IMG/VR virus record: IMGVR_UViG_3300037245_003267
Location: 1-64,000 of that record
DNA: 64,000 nt
From: a virus
Reading direction: 5' to 3' (one strand)
Shown here: positions 28,585-36,379 of the stretch, piece by piece
Layout of the letters: every line of letters begins with the position of its first letter
How positions within the stretch are numbered: position 1 is the first letter of the stretch
Translations under genes and position numbers: made by a program
The notes under the pieces: generated by a model
Seen by the model: the letters and a program-made list of their open reading frames with translations, nothing else
The model's database searches: none
What the model was told of the DNA's origin: nothing

Positions 28585-29072
28585 TCGACCCGATGCGCAA
28601 GCTGGCGGAACTCTGGTACAGGTTTACGCAGCAGGACCCACCTGGCGACCCACCGATCTCTCAGACGGTCGAGATCCTCGACGTGGCGATGCGGCCGGAG
28701 TCGCACGAGGTCTACAACCCCGCGCAGCTTGACGTGGAGGGCGCGCTCGAGCGGCTGTTCGAGATGCACGACGAGGTGGCGAAGTTCCTGGCAACGTACC
28801 AGGAGCGCGACCGAAACGGGTTCATGGCCGACGAGGAGGAGACTCTCGAGAAGGCGCTGGAGCACTGCCCTTCGAAGCCGAACCGCAAGCGCGTGGTGTC
28901 GAACCTCCGGTCGATCCCGCAGGCCCCGCGGCGGATGGCGATGTTCTCGACGCTCACGTCGATCGCCACCGAATATCCGATCTGCCTGACCGACGTGATG
29001 GCGATCGCCAAGCGGCTCGGGGTGGAGGTCTGCCCCTGGATGCCGACGAGCAAAGACGAGGTGGTCGGATGA
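28578..29072 (+). CDS. Protein of unknown function (164 aa)
   Basis: An acidic helical protein: LERLFEMHDEVAKFLATYQE and EEETLEKALEHCPSKPNRK. The second half contains FSTLTSIATEYPICLTDVMA, a possible helix-turn-helix-like segment without clear family match. ATG overlaps the upstream stop. Soluble. Confidence 0.7.
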   Translation: MLIDPMRKLAELWYRFTQQDPPGDPPISQTVEILDVAMRPESHEVYNPAQLDVEGALERLFEMHDEVAKFLATYQERDRNGFMADEEETLEKALEHCPSKPNRKRVVSNLRSIPQAPRRMAMFSTLTSIATEYPICLTDVMAIAKRLGVEVCPWMPTSKDEVVG

Positions 29073-29275
29073 CACCAGACGAGAAAGCAGCGCTCCGCGA
29101 GTTGGTCGCCGAGGCGAGGACCTGGGCCGGCGAAATGGAGCGCAGCGCCTACGAGCTACGTGGCCTGGGCGACGAGTGCGAGGATGTCGCCGCCGGCAAC
29201 AGGAAGGTGGCCAAGACGCTGAGAGGCCTGGCCGATGTGGTCGAGGCGCAGGTGATCGAGGACGGGGCCACATAA
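29069..29275 (+). CDS. Small helical protein paralogous to the alpha-CTD-like protein tail (68 aa)
   Basis: Residues 11-68 align with the C-terminal half of the next gene's product: VAEARTWAGEMERSAYELRG against IADARDMADELTRSADEMKN, and AAGNRKVAKTLRGLADVVEA against VAQNRKTSMMLVRLAALVEA, both ending VI-D-G. The two therefore share an ancestral helical module; this one lacks the N-terminal domain. Function unknown, possibly hetero-oligomerisation with its neighbour. ATG overlaps the previous stop. Confidence 0.75.
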   Translation: MTPDEKAALRELVAEARTWAGEMERSAYELRGLGDECEDVAAGNRKVAKTLRGLADVVEAQVIEDGAT

Positions 29276-29291
29276 AGACGGAGGGTTGCCC

Positions 29292-29744
29292 ATGGGAGAC
29301 GAACTCGAATTTGTGACGCTCGATACTTTGATCGGGCACCTTGAGCTCTCCGAACGCGCCACACGCTCCCTTTACCACGAGGGCGTCAAGAGCGTGGGAG
29401 ATCTGTTGCGTTTCCCCACGCTAAAGATCGGGGACATCCGCAACGTCGGCGAGAAGACGAAGAAAGAGATCTTCACGTTGGTTCGGAGGCTCGCGAGGCG
29501 GATCTCGGAACGGCACATGGAGATCTTCGAAGCAAGCCGCAGGCTTATCGCAGACGCCCGCGACATGGCGGACGAGTTGACACGCTCTGCGGATGAGATG
29601 AAGAACTTCGGGTCAGTTTCCGGTCCGGTTGTCGCGCAAAACAGAAAGACATCCATGATGCTCGTGCGCCTGGCCGCGTTGGTCGAGGCGCATGTGATAG
29701 ATGGGCCGGCGTCGAGCGCCGCGGTCCGGCTCGAACCGAAGTAG
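29292..29744 (+). CDS. RNA polymerase alpha-CTD-like protein with helical tail (150 aa)
   Basis: Residues 9-66 resemble the C-terminal domain of bacterial RNA polymerase alpha: LIGHLELSERATRSLYHEGV, GDLLRF, then IRNVGEKTKKEI. R22 corresponds to E. coli R265 and K55 to K298, both DNA contacts in UP-element recognition; N268 is replaced by R25. Residues about 85-145 are the helical module shared with the gene at 29069. A phage protein with this domain could bind promoter upstream DNA, sigma or activators and so redirect host RNA polymerase; this role is inferred. A TTG two codons upstream is a less likely start. Confidence 0.75.
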   Translation: MGDELEFVTLDTLIGHLELSERATRSLYHEGVKSVGDLLRFPTLKIGDIRNVGEKTKKEIFTLVRRLARRISERHMEIFEASRRLIADARDMADELTRSADEMKNFGSVSGPVVAQNRKTSMMLVRLAALVEAHVIDGPASSAAVRLEPK

Positions 29745-29763
29745 GCGCGAGGAGTAGTGATCG

Positions 29764-30141
29764 ATGAGACGAGCGAGTTTGGTTCTTCTGCTGGCCGTTC
29801 TGGTCGGCGGGATGGCGATGGCGTGCGAGGCCCAGACCCCCAAGACCACCGGCAAATACACCGGCAGTGGTGGGATCTCTGTGAGCTTCACCAAGGATGC
29901 TGACGGCAACATGACCATGGTGATGACGGCCATCGATCGCAAGACCGGGGACTCGATCTTTCTGGGTGCCACCTACTGCGACGCCGATGAATGGACCGGC
30001 GGGGTGGGCGGGACCTTCTACGAATACTGGCTCTATTTCTATTGGGCCCGCTACAAGATCGAATACGTCAGCCCGACACAGATCAAGCTGGTTGACCTGG
30101 ATGGGACCTTCACACCCATGACCATGACCTGGCGCGGGTAG
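29764..30141 (+). CDS. Secreted or periplasmic protein (125 aa)
   Basis: Basic start and hydrophobic core (RRASLVLLLAVLVGGMAMAC) form a signal peptide; the MAC could be a lipobox-like site or a signal-peptidase I cut after AMA. The mature part is beta-rich and low in Lys (TGKYTGSGGISVSFTKDADG; TFTPMTMTWRG). No family recognised. GAGGAGTAGTGATCG lies upstream of the ATG. A tetraloop hairpin follows its stop. Confidence 0.75.
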   Translation: MRRASLVLLLAVLVGGMAMACEAQTPKTTGKYTGSGGISVSFTKDADGNMTMVMTAIDRKTGDSIFLGATYCDADEWTGGVGGTFYEYWLYFYWARYKIEYVSPTQIKLVDLDGTFTPMTMTWRG

Positions 30142-30148
30142 AGATGGA

Positions 30149-30170
30149 GGCGCCCGCTTCGGCGGGCGCC
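30149..30170 (+). terminator. UUCG-tetraloop hairpin after the secreted protein gene
   Basis: GGCGCCCGC-TTCG-GCGGGCGCC: nine perfect pairs closed by a UUCG loop, one of the most stable RNA hairpins possible. No T tract follows. It lies between the stop at 30141 and the ribosome site of the next gene; an intrinsic attenuator or mRNA-stabilising hairpin is likely. Confidence 0.6.
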
Positions 30171-30188
30171 GCTTCAAAGGAGATGGCG

Positions 30189-30539
30189 ATGGCGAACACG
30201 CTCGAAGACAGGGAACGGATGCTGGCGGCGATCCCGCGCGGACGCGAGAACAGGATGATCGCTGACAAGATAGCGAAGGCCGCAGCGATCGTGGACCCGG
30301 ACTGGAGGACGCAGTCCAGCACCAGAAGCATCATCACGGAGCTAATCATGGAGGGGCACCCGATCTGCTCGTCCAGCCGCGGTTACTGGATCACCGACAA
30401 GCGGGAAGAAGTTGAGACCTACATCGAGGAAATGAAGTCTCGGCTGCTGGGCTTCCAGCTTCGGATCGATGCGCTCGAAGCGACGGCCGCGAAGATGGGC
30501 CCGGCGCCTCGGCTCTTCGACGAGAAGGAGAAGCCGTGA
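30189..30539 (+). CDS. Putative winged-helix protein (116 aa)
   Basis: ERMLAAIPRGRENRMIADKI, then SSTRSIITELIMEGHPICSS and YWITDKREEVETYIEEMKSR, fits a small winged-helix domain plus a dimerising helix, a common phage layout. The second of two in-frame ATGs is chosen because AAAGGAG lies six bases before it; the first has no spacing. The upstream hairpin supports a separate gene start here. Confidence 0.72.
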   Translation: MANTLEDRERMLAAIPRGRENRMIADKIAKAAAIVDPDWRTQSSTRSIITELIMEGHPICSSSRGYWITDKREEVETYIEEMKSRLLGFQLRIDALEATAAKMGPAPRLFDEKEKP

Positions 30540-30817
30540 TCCTCCTGGCTTGGAAACGGCGGGTCCACAAGCTGCGCCGCTGGTTCTGTGACCGCGAGGC
30601 GCTGCTGTTCGAGATCAAGAGTCTCGAGCGGCGGCTGATGTTCCGTGGGTATGGCGTGAAGATGTCGATGCGGTCGATCGCGTCGATGACGGACCGGCCT
30701 GTTGAGGCGGTGATCGATGACAGCTACCCGCTCGACAAGCGGGACCCGAGCATGTTCTGGGCGCAGGTCCGGGTCGAGCTCCACAAGTGCCTCGAGGAAA
30801 GGAGTCTCCTGCGATGA
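30536..30817 (+). CDS. Small basic protein, GTG start (93 aa)
   Basis: Unknown. Starts ILLAWKRRVHKLRRWFCDRE, a basic helix; later MSMRSIASMTDRPVEAVIDD suggests a helix-turn-helix-like element. GTG overlaps the previous TGA. DNA binding is possible but unsupported by a family. Confidence 0.66.
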   Translation: MILLAWKRRVHKLRRWFCDREALLFEIKSLERRLMFRGYGVKMSMRSIASMTDRPVEAVIDDSYPLDKRDPSMFWAQVRVELHKCLEERSLLR

Positions 30818-31374
30818 CAGAACCTTCGGCACCGACGTTCCATCAGGCGGAAGCGTTCTGCATCATGAATTACGGGGCGAGGACCGGGGGCGCGACCGAG
30901 TTGATCTGGAACAGCCGAGATGGCGTCACGCCGTTCGGCATCGGCTCCAAGGCGCCCGGCAAGTCGATGCTGGAACACGTCGCCTGGAAGGAAGACAAGT
31001 GCAACCCACTGCACGTCCCGGAGGTTGGAGAGCGAGTGTTCGTGGACCTGACGCTCGAACGAGCGATGGAGCTCCGCAATCTCTACGTCCAGGCGATGTG
31101 GGACCACCCGGATTACCCCATGCACGTGCGGTGGCGGTCGATGGAGGAGGCGGTCAGCGACCTTGCGTGGGGCGACTACATGAGCTTCTGGCCGCACTCG
31201 CCGGACGTGGTCGTGGTGGATCGGGACCTTCACTACTTCTTCAAGGAGCGCGCGAAGCACCTGAAGAAGATCCCGTGGATCATCGAAGCCGCTCTCGCCC
31301 GCGCTGGCGTTACGATCTCCGTCGCGGTCGAGAGCCGGCCGCGGTTCACGAGGAAGACGGAGGGGCCCCTATGA
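30814..31374 (+). CDS. Phage protein of unknown function (186 aa)
   Basis: Mixed alpha/beta: AFCIMNYGARTGGATELIWN at the start, EVGERVFVDLTLERAMELRN in the middle and DVVVVDRDLHYFFKERAKHL late. Aromatic-rich (several Trp). No match recognised. The ATG follows AGGAGTCTCCTGCG. It is followed directly by the next gene through an ATGA overlap. Confidence 0.7.
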   Translation: MTEPSAPTFHQAEAFCIMNYGARTGGATELIWNSRDGVTPFGIGSKAPGKSMLEHVAWKEDKCNPLHVPEVGERVFVDLTLERAMELRNLYVQAMWDHPDYPMHVRWRSMEEAVSDLAWGDYMSFWPHSPDVVVVDRDLHYFFKERAKHLKKIPWIIEAALARAGVTISVAVESRPRFTRKTEGPL

Positions 31375-31682
31375 TGATCCAGACGGTCTGCATCGGTGGC
31401 CAATGCCACGGCCGCGCGATCATGGTGGACTCGGACAGGGAGCACATCCCTGTCGAAGTGCGCAGCCTCGAGCCAGTCACGCCCATACCGATCGGGGCCG
31501 AGCTCCCCGGGCTTGTCTGCGAGATGTATCGGCGGTTCGAGTTCACCGTGGACGGCTATTGCAAATTCGTCTACGTGCACCCCGACTGGATCACCACGCG
31601 TCCGAAGCCGAGCCTATCGCCCATCTTCGATGTGCTGCTCGACCTGGCGATGCACCCACAGATACCAGAGAGGATCTCATGA
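31371..31682 (+). CDS. Small protein of unknown function (103 aa)
   Basis: Starts MMIQTVCIGGQCHGRAIMVD; a beta-rich fold is likely, with Cys near residues 7 and 12. It reads EFTVDGYCKFVYVHPDWITT in the middle. ATGATG overlaps the upstream stop. This frame also extends upstream without a start, but the overlap fixes 31371. Confidence 0.68.
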   Translation: MMIQTVCIGGQCHGRAIMVDSDREHIPVEVRSLEPVTPIPIGAELPGLVCEMYRRFEFTVDGYCKFVYVHPDWITTRPKPSLSPIFDVLLDLAMHPQIPERIS

Positions 31683-31903
31683 GCACGGAAATCACAATCG
31701 AGGGCGCGATCAACGGGTGGGTAGTGAAGGTCGCTGGAAAACTCCACGAGCCCGGAGCGGACCCGGTCAACAGGGGCACGCACGTCTTCCACGACGCGAT
31801 CGATGTTCTGGGCTGCGTCGCCGACGCGACGGGCGTCAGCAACTACCCAGAGCTCAAGGAGCTGATGGACGAGGTCCGGCGGCGCAGGATGGAGGCGCGG
31901 TGA
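31679..31903 (+). CDS. Small protein of unknown function (74 aa)
   Basis: Begins MSTEITIEGAINGWVVKVAG, a beta hairpin, then GTHVFHDAIDVLGCVADATG and a charged C-terminal helix. Seems soluble. ATG overlaps the upstream TGA, so it is translated by coupling. Confidence 0.68.
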   Translation: MSTEITIEGAINGWVVKVAGKLHEPGADPVNRGTHVFHDAIDVLGCVADATGVSNYPELKELMDEVRRRRMEAR

Positions 31904-32325
31904 TGGGAAGCGTGATCGACCAGATCAAGGGATTCCTCTCGGCGGCCGTTGACGGCCCGTTCTATCCCATCGTCACCAGGGAGCCAGACGACTGGGCGCT
32001 TTGCATCCGGCGCGAGGACAGTCATGGCGACGACGACTATCACGACATGGTCTACGGGCAGAGGGAGGAAGCCGGGCCGGTGGTTCAGGTAGCAGCTGCA
32101 ACGCTCACTGCTCTCCCCCAGACCCTCCGGGTGCTGGACATCGTCCACGAGTTCCTCGAGGCCAGGAGACGGCTGCGCCAGGCCTGCTGCGGATCGAGCC
32201 TGGCCAGCCGGATGATGCGGGAGATGGATGCGTGTGAGGTGCGCCTGCACGACGCCTACCAGGAGCTCCTCTACCCACAGACCCCCTACACCCCCTACGA
32301 GGAGGCCAAGGCCGATGGCAGCTGA
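31903..32325 (+). CDS. Protein of unknown function (140 aa)
   Basis: GSVIDQIKGFLSAAVDGPFY start, an acidic patch (EDSHGDDDYHDMV) and a helix (LDIVHEFLEARRRLRQACCG) with two adjacent Cys. The C terminus is Tyr/Pro-rich (YPQTPYTPYEEAKADGS). ATG shares a TGATG overlap with the previous gene. Confidence 0.68.
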   Translation: MGSVIDQIKGFLSAAVDGPFYPIVTREPDDWALCIRREDSHGDDDYHDMVYGQREEAGPVVQVAAATLTALPQTLRVLDIVHEFLEARRRLRQACCGSSLASRMMREMDACEVRLHDAYQELLYPQTPYTPYEEAKADGS

Positions 32326-32599
32326 TCAGGAGATCCACGTGGACGGGCAGCTGAGCGAGGCGGAGCGGAAGCGCCTGAGCCTGCTGGACTGCACGGCCAG
32401 GCAGTTCGTCCGCCTGGTTCTCGACCTTCCAGACTCCTGGAAATTCGAGAAAGCGCTGGGCCCCAAGGGCGCGGCGGCTTTCCGGGCGATGGCCGAGCAT
32501 GCGATCGACAGGCGGTTCCGGCGCGTCGGGAGCCTCGAATCGCTCCTGAACGAGTTGTTCGGGGCGGCAACCCCACAGAAGCCCATAGAGGCCCCTTAA
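32315..32599 (+). CDS. Small helical protein (94 aa)
   Basis: LSEAERKRLSLLDCTARQFV, then DLPDSWKFEKALGPKGAAAF and SLESLLNELFGA. Helical, soluble, function unknown. GGAGGCCAAGGCCG precedes the ATG. It is followed by a 103-base gap without a supported gene. Confidence 0.68.
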   Translation: MAADQEIHVDGQLSEAERKRLSLLDCTARQFVRLVLDLPDSWKFEKALGPKGAAAFRAMAEHAIDRRFRRVGSLESLLNELFGAATPQKPIEAP

Positions 32600-32702
32600 G
32601 CGGCTTTGCCGGCTTTGCGTCCGGTGACGCGCTCGGAGGGCCCCGCGGCCAGCCAGCGCGGCCTGGGCGCCTGATCCGGCCAGAATCGAAAGGCGGTGAC
32701 CC

Positions 32703-33107
32703 GTGGACTACCTTCGGAGGGCCTCCTACCGGCCGGGGAGGCTGCGGACGGCCCGGGAGCGCCTGGGGCGCCCGAGCATCGACTGGCCGGGCCGGAAGGT
32801 CGCCAGGGAGTGCCTGGAGCCCGGGATGACGATGGCCGAGTATCTCCAGACCATGGAGGCGCTCCGGGTGCTGCTCGGCGGCTTCCAGAAGATCCTCCGT
32901 GGGCACAAGACCATTCTCGGCAAGCTCGGTCACCGGATGGCCGACGTGATCGACCACACCGCCGACCGGGTCGAGCGGGCGCCCTGGATGGCCTTCGACT
33001 ACAAGCTGCCGCCGGAAGACGTCCCGACAGCGCGCGAGTGCGCGCAGCGGATCCGGCTGAACGCGGACAAGATGATGCTGCCGGACGGCGTTCCGGAGGA
33101 GGTATGA
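32703..33107 (+). CDS. Helical protein, GTG start (134 aa)
   Basis: A basic N terminus (DYLRRASYRPGRLRTARERL) then amphipathic helices (AEYLQTMEALRVLLGGFQKI; GHRMADVIDHTADRVERAPW). No domain recognised. AAAGGCGGTGACCC lies before the GTG. A longer track in another frame is not protein-like. Confidence 0.66.
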   Translation: MDYLRRASYRPGRLRTARERLGRPSIDWPGRKVARECLEPGMTMAEYLQTMEALRVLLGGFQKILRGHKTILGKLGHRMADVIDHTADRVERAPWMAFDYKLPPEDVPTARECAQRIRLNADKMMLPDGVPEEV

Positions 33108-33111
33108 AGCG

Positions 33112-33861
33112 ATGACGGATCCGAAAGTGATGCGCGTCCTCGTCAGGATGGCGAAGCTCTGCACCATGCTCGTGGCCCACGCCCATCACACGGCCAGCGG
33201 GGCCGAGGGGCATCTGCAGGGCGAACAGATGGCCGAGGTCGCCGAGGCAATTGATGACCTGGCGCGACCTGACTTTCTTCCCCCGCACGGGATCGTGCCG
33301 GTGCCGCCGGCGAGCGAGGCCGAGAAGCAGGCCGACGCACATGTGAGCGAGACCGAGGCGCGCATCGCGGAGTCGCTGCGGATCCCGCCAGGCGTCTGCG
33401 AAACGTGCGGGGCGAGAAAGCCCTCGGCGGGCACCCTCGCCGACCTGGTGGCCCCGACAACGTTCATCGCAAATCAGGTCTTCCCGCCGAGACCAGTGGG
33501 CGCCACGCCGTGGGCGTATCTCCCCGGCGACGTCCGCCTCTACACGATCGCCGCGGAGGCCATCCGGAAGGCGACCACGAACCACTTCGTGGAATGGGCG
33601 CTGCAGCCGCACCCGCGGAATCCGTCCACCCCGCCTGTGGACACGATCACGATCGACGGGAACAAGGCCGGCCGCCTCATCCGCGAAGCGCTCGAGAATC
33701 ACAAGCCCAGCGACCAGACTGATTGGAAGACCCTCTATCACGACGCCGACAAGGACAAGGACCGCTACCGCGAGACGCTCGCCAAGGCCGAGTCCGAAGG
33801 GTTGATCCCGCCGAACTATCATCAGGAATACCATGGGTGGAAAAAGGGAGAACCGACGTGA
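33112..33861 (+). CDS. Protein with CETCGARK knuckle (249 aa)
   Basis: The N-terminal third is helical and His-rich (TMLVAHAHHTASGAEGHLQG); CETCGARK near residue 99 is a single Cys pair. The C-terminal part (TITIDGNKAGRLIREALENH; DADKDKDRYRETLAKAESEG) is helical. Function unknown; the module resembles phage proteins carrying an EAL-type, DUF551-like zinc motif, but the match is too weak to name. GGAGGTATGAAGCG is the ribosome site. Confidence 0.68.
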   Translation: MTDPKVMRVLVRMAKLCTMLVAHAHHTASGAEGHLQGEQMAEVAEAIDDLARPDFLPPHGIVPVPPASEAEKQADAHVSETEARIAESLRIPPGVCETCGARKPSAGTLADLVAPTTFIANQVFPPRPVGATPWAYLPGDVRLYTIAAEAIRKATTNHFVEWALQPHPRNPSTPPVDTITIDGNKAGRLIREALENHKPSDQTDWKTLYHDADKDKDRYRETLAKAESEGLIPPNYHQEYHGWKKGEPT

Positions 33862-34937
33862 ACTATCAGGTCTTCTGCGGGGGGAACGTGGGGAAGAACA
33901 GCCTGTGCGACAGGTGCGGCGAGAAGATCCACCCGGCCGATCAGCGGTGCAGCCGGATGATCGACATGGAGATCGCCGTGGACGCCGCGAACCCCGCCCC
34001 CGCGGGTCATCTCAACGAGGGATGGTGCCAGGCGTGGCTCAAGCGGTACGGATACCACACCCCGAACGAGGGCGGGAAGCGGCTCCACCGGGACCTCCTC
34101 GCCGCGCTGCCCGCCCGCAAGCAGCATTGCCCGAAGTGCAAAAGCGAAGAATGGTTTCCGGGGGCCGCGTGCTGGCACTGCGGATGGGAAGCCCCCACCC
34201 CGCCCTCGCCGACGAGCAGGGAGGCGGTGGTCGAGGCGCTGGATAGGAACGTCGGCACCCTGCTGCATGACATCGTGACGAGGATCCCACGCGCGGCGCT
34301 CGATCACAACTTCGTCGGGTGGCTCGAAGAGTCAAAGCGCGCCGTAGACCACGGGCTGCACTACGCGGCGAACGCCATCCTCGCCGCGCCGCCCGCCCGC
34401 GAGCCGGTGGTCGCGGCGCTGAGAGCAATGCGATTCGCCTACGGACAGCTGGAACCCGTCGAGGGCGATATGCACCGCCTGACTGACGGCATGGCTGTGA
34501 TGATCGAACGCGACCTTGGGCCCGCCCTCTGGCCGGTGGGGCAGAGGGTGCCCGCAACAGAAGACGAGATGGCGCGCGTCGAGGCGTTCAATGCTGGGAC
34601 GGGCCCTGCGCCCGAGACGAGGGGGGCGGCCGCAACACTCCTGGACGCCGCGATCGAAGTCTGCAAGATCTCAACCAGCGGCGACGAGAACGATCACTTC
34701 GCGGAGAGCTTCGAAGCGCCGTTCGAGCGGCTTCGGGCCGCTGCGGAGCAGGCGCGCAAGGAGACGGCCGCCGGCCAGACGCCGGCGTGGATCCCGTGCC
34801 CATGCTGCGAAGACTTCTGGTGCACCCTCCACAACATGCACGCCTACGAGTGCAAGTGCCCGCCGGTGGAGGAATGGAAAGGCAGCCCTTACAAGAGCGG
34901 TGGCTCCGCAGATCGAAAAGAGGCGGCAGGCACATGA
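33858..34937 (+). CDS. Zinc-rich protein with three cysteine clusters (359 aa, GTG start)
   Basis: CDRCGEKI near 17, CPKCKSEEWFPGAACWHCGW near 95-115, and CPCCEDFWC...HAYECKCPP near 325-345: three likely zinc sites separated by helices. The middle (residues about 125-310) is Ala and Glu-rich helix resembling several phage proteins of unknown role. GTG overlaps the upstream TGA. A multi-zinc adaptor or nucleic-acid binder is likely from the cysteines. Confidence 0.72.
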   Translation: MNYQVFCGGNVGKNSLCDRCGEKIHPADQRCSRMIDMEIAVDAANPAPAGHLNEGWCQAWLKRYGYHTPNEGGKRLHRDLLAALPARKQHCPKCKSEEWFPGAACWHCGWEAPTPPSPTSREAVVEALDRNVGTLLHDIVTRIPRAALDHNFVGWLEESKRAVDHGLHYAANAILAAPPAREPVVAALRAMRFAYGQLEPVEGDMHRLTDGMAVMIERDLGPALWPVGQRVPATEDEMARVEAFNAGTGPAPETRGAAATLLDAAIEVCKISTSGDENDHFAESFEAPFERLRAAAEQARKETAAGQTPAWIPCPCCEDFWCTLHNMHAYECKCPPVEEWKGSPYKSGGSADRKEAAGT

Positions 34938-35368
34938 CCATCTTCGGCTTCGGGCCCGATTCGCCCTGGTTCTACATCTTGTGCGCGGTGGCAACCGGCG
35001 GCGCCGGCATCGCCGCATCAGTCGTGATCGGCGTGGCCCGGGTCCTGACCATGGACCACCGCAACGCGAAGAAGGCCCCGCCCCCATCCGGGCGCGGCGT
35101 GGGGCCGTGCCGGCACGAACTCAAGGAGCGCGACTGCCAGTATCGGATCACCTACCCATTCGGGACTGACGGCCCCGAGGCGATCGTGCCGAGCAGCCTC
35201 ATGTTCGCGCAAGAGAACGACCTTGGCGACCCGGATGTTGACGAGGACAAGTGCTCTGAGGGCGGCCCGGGATGGACGCCGATGGACATGAAGAAGTTCC
35301 GCGAGGCCGAGCTCAAGCTGCATCAGGAGCAGCTGCCAGATGCCTGGCCGCCGGAGGACGAAGCATGA
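34934..35368 (+). CDS. Single-pass membrane protein (144 aa)
   Basis: A hydrophobic helix from about residue 12 to 38 (FYILCAVATGGAGIAASVVI and onward) is followed by a cytosolic or periplasmic part with Cys at 59, 68 and 107 and an acidic C terminus. Unknown function. ATG overlaps the preceding stop. Confidence 0.7.
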   Translation: MTIFGFGPDSPWFYILCAVATGGAGIAASVVIGVARVLTMDHRNAKKAPPPSGRGVGPCRHELKERDCQYRITYPFGTDGPEAIVPSSLMFAQENDLGDPDVDEDKCSEGGPGWTPMDMKKFREAELKLHQEQLPDAWPPEDEA

Positions 35369-35679
35369 GAGAGGGATCGCTTTTCCCCGACGACCCGAGT
35401 AACCCACTCGTTGCGGCGTTCGAGAAGTTCCACGCAGAGAACCCGAAGGTCTACGAGCTCTTCAGCAAGTTCGCCCTACAGGCGATCGCAGCCGGCCGCA
35501 CACGATTCGGGGCGCGCATGATCTGGAATCGGATCCGCTGGTATACCGCCGTCGAAACGTCCGACCCTGACTTCAAACTGAACGACCACCACAGCCCCTA
35601 CTACGCTCGGATGTTCATGCGCGACCACCCTCGATACGAGGGGTTCTTCGAGACGCGCCGCACACAGGATGAGTCATGA
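35365..35679 (+). CDS. Conserved phage protein (104 aa)
   Basis: FHAENPKVYELFSKFALQAI, then RIRWYTAVETSDPDFKLNDH and HSPYYARMFMRDHPRYEGFF is a pattern I associate with a small protein widespread in phages and prophages with no known function. Aromatic-rich, soluble, basic middle. ATG overlaps the previous TGA. Confidence 0.75.
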   Translation: MREGSLFPDDPSNPLVAAFEKFHAENPKVYELFSKFALQAIAAGRTRFGARMIWNRIRWYTAVETSDPDFKLNDHHSPYYARMFMRDHPRYEGFFETRRTQDES

Positions 35680-35921
35680 GCTGGGACGACGAGACCCACG
35701 ACGTGCTCGCGGACATCCGCGCGGCGCGCAAGCTGATAGAAAACGACCTGACCTGCACTGCGGGCGAGCCGCTCCACCTGTCGCGGCAAGCCGGCGCCCT
35801 GGTGTTGGGGCTTGAACAGCCCAAGGACGAGGACGAGGAGCGGCTCAAGAGGGACTACCGAGGGTTCATCGAGGCGTGGTTCGGCCCGCAGCGGTGGTTC
35901 GACGACGAGGTGACAGAATGA
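35676..35921 (+). CDS. Small acidic protein (81 aa)
   Basis: Helical, acidic: DDETHDVLADIRAARKLIEN and EQPKDEDEERLKRDYRGFIE. One Cys. Both ends overlap neighbours. Unknown function. Confidence 0.66.
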   Translation: MSWDDETHDVLADIRAARKLIENDLTCTAGEPLHLSRQAGALVLGLEQPKDEDEERLKRDYRGFIEAWFGPQRWFDDEVTE

Positions 35922-36112
35922 CGTGGCACATCGTGGAATCAGCGGTCGGCTCAGCGATCGGCATCACCGTCGCAATGTGGGCATGGGAGAAGTTCTTCGC
36001 AAAGCCGCCGATCAGTCGCCTCGAGATCACGCTCAAGCCGCCGGAAGTCGAAGGCGATGAATGGAAGCGCGGGCAGGCGCCCGACGAATGGAAGCCGGAG
36101 AAGGAAGCATGA
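35918..36112 (+). CDS. Small membrane protein (64 aa)
   Basis: A hydrophobic segment of about 20 residues near the N terminus (VESAVGSAIGITVAMWAWEK) is followed by a charged, Glu/Lys-rich tail. Likely an inner-membrane anchor with a cytosolic tail. ATG overlaps the previous stop. Confidence 0.66.
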   Translation: MTWHIVESAVGSAIGITVAMWAWEKFFAKPPISRLEITLKPPEVEGDEWKRGQAPDEWKPEKEA

Positions 36113-36369
36113 TTGACCGAGTACGACGCCCGATCCCCTTCGAGCGCATCTTCCGAGACATGATCGAAGATCCGCACGGCCTGATTGCCGACCTTGGCCG
36201 CCACTACGCAGAGGCAAGGGACGCGATCGTGCGGGCGCGAGACGGCATCCTGCAGCGGCATCGGGACTGGGGCATCAGCCACCGCATCGTGTCTGTGACA
36301 AGTTGCCCAACGGTCGAGGATGGGCGGTGGGTCATCGGGTGGCAGGAGCCGGAGGCCGACTACAGGTAG
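36109..36369 (+). CDS. Small protein of unknown function (86 aa)
   Basis: VRRPIPFERIFRDMIEDPHG, then RHYAEARDAIVRARDGILQR and a beta-like C terminus (RIVSVTSCPTVEDGRWVIGW). Soluble and basic. ATG overlaps the preceding stop. Confidence 0.66.
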   Translation: MIDRVRRPIPFERIFRDMIEDPHGLIADLGRHYAEARDAIVRARDGILQRHRDWGISHRIVSVTSCPTVEDGRWVIGWQEPEADYR

Positions 36370-36379
36370 GGAGCGAGGC

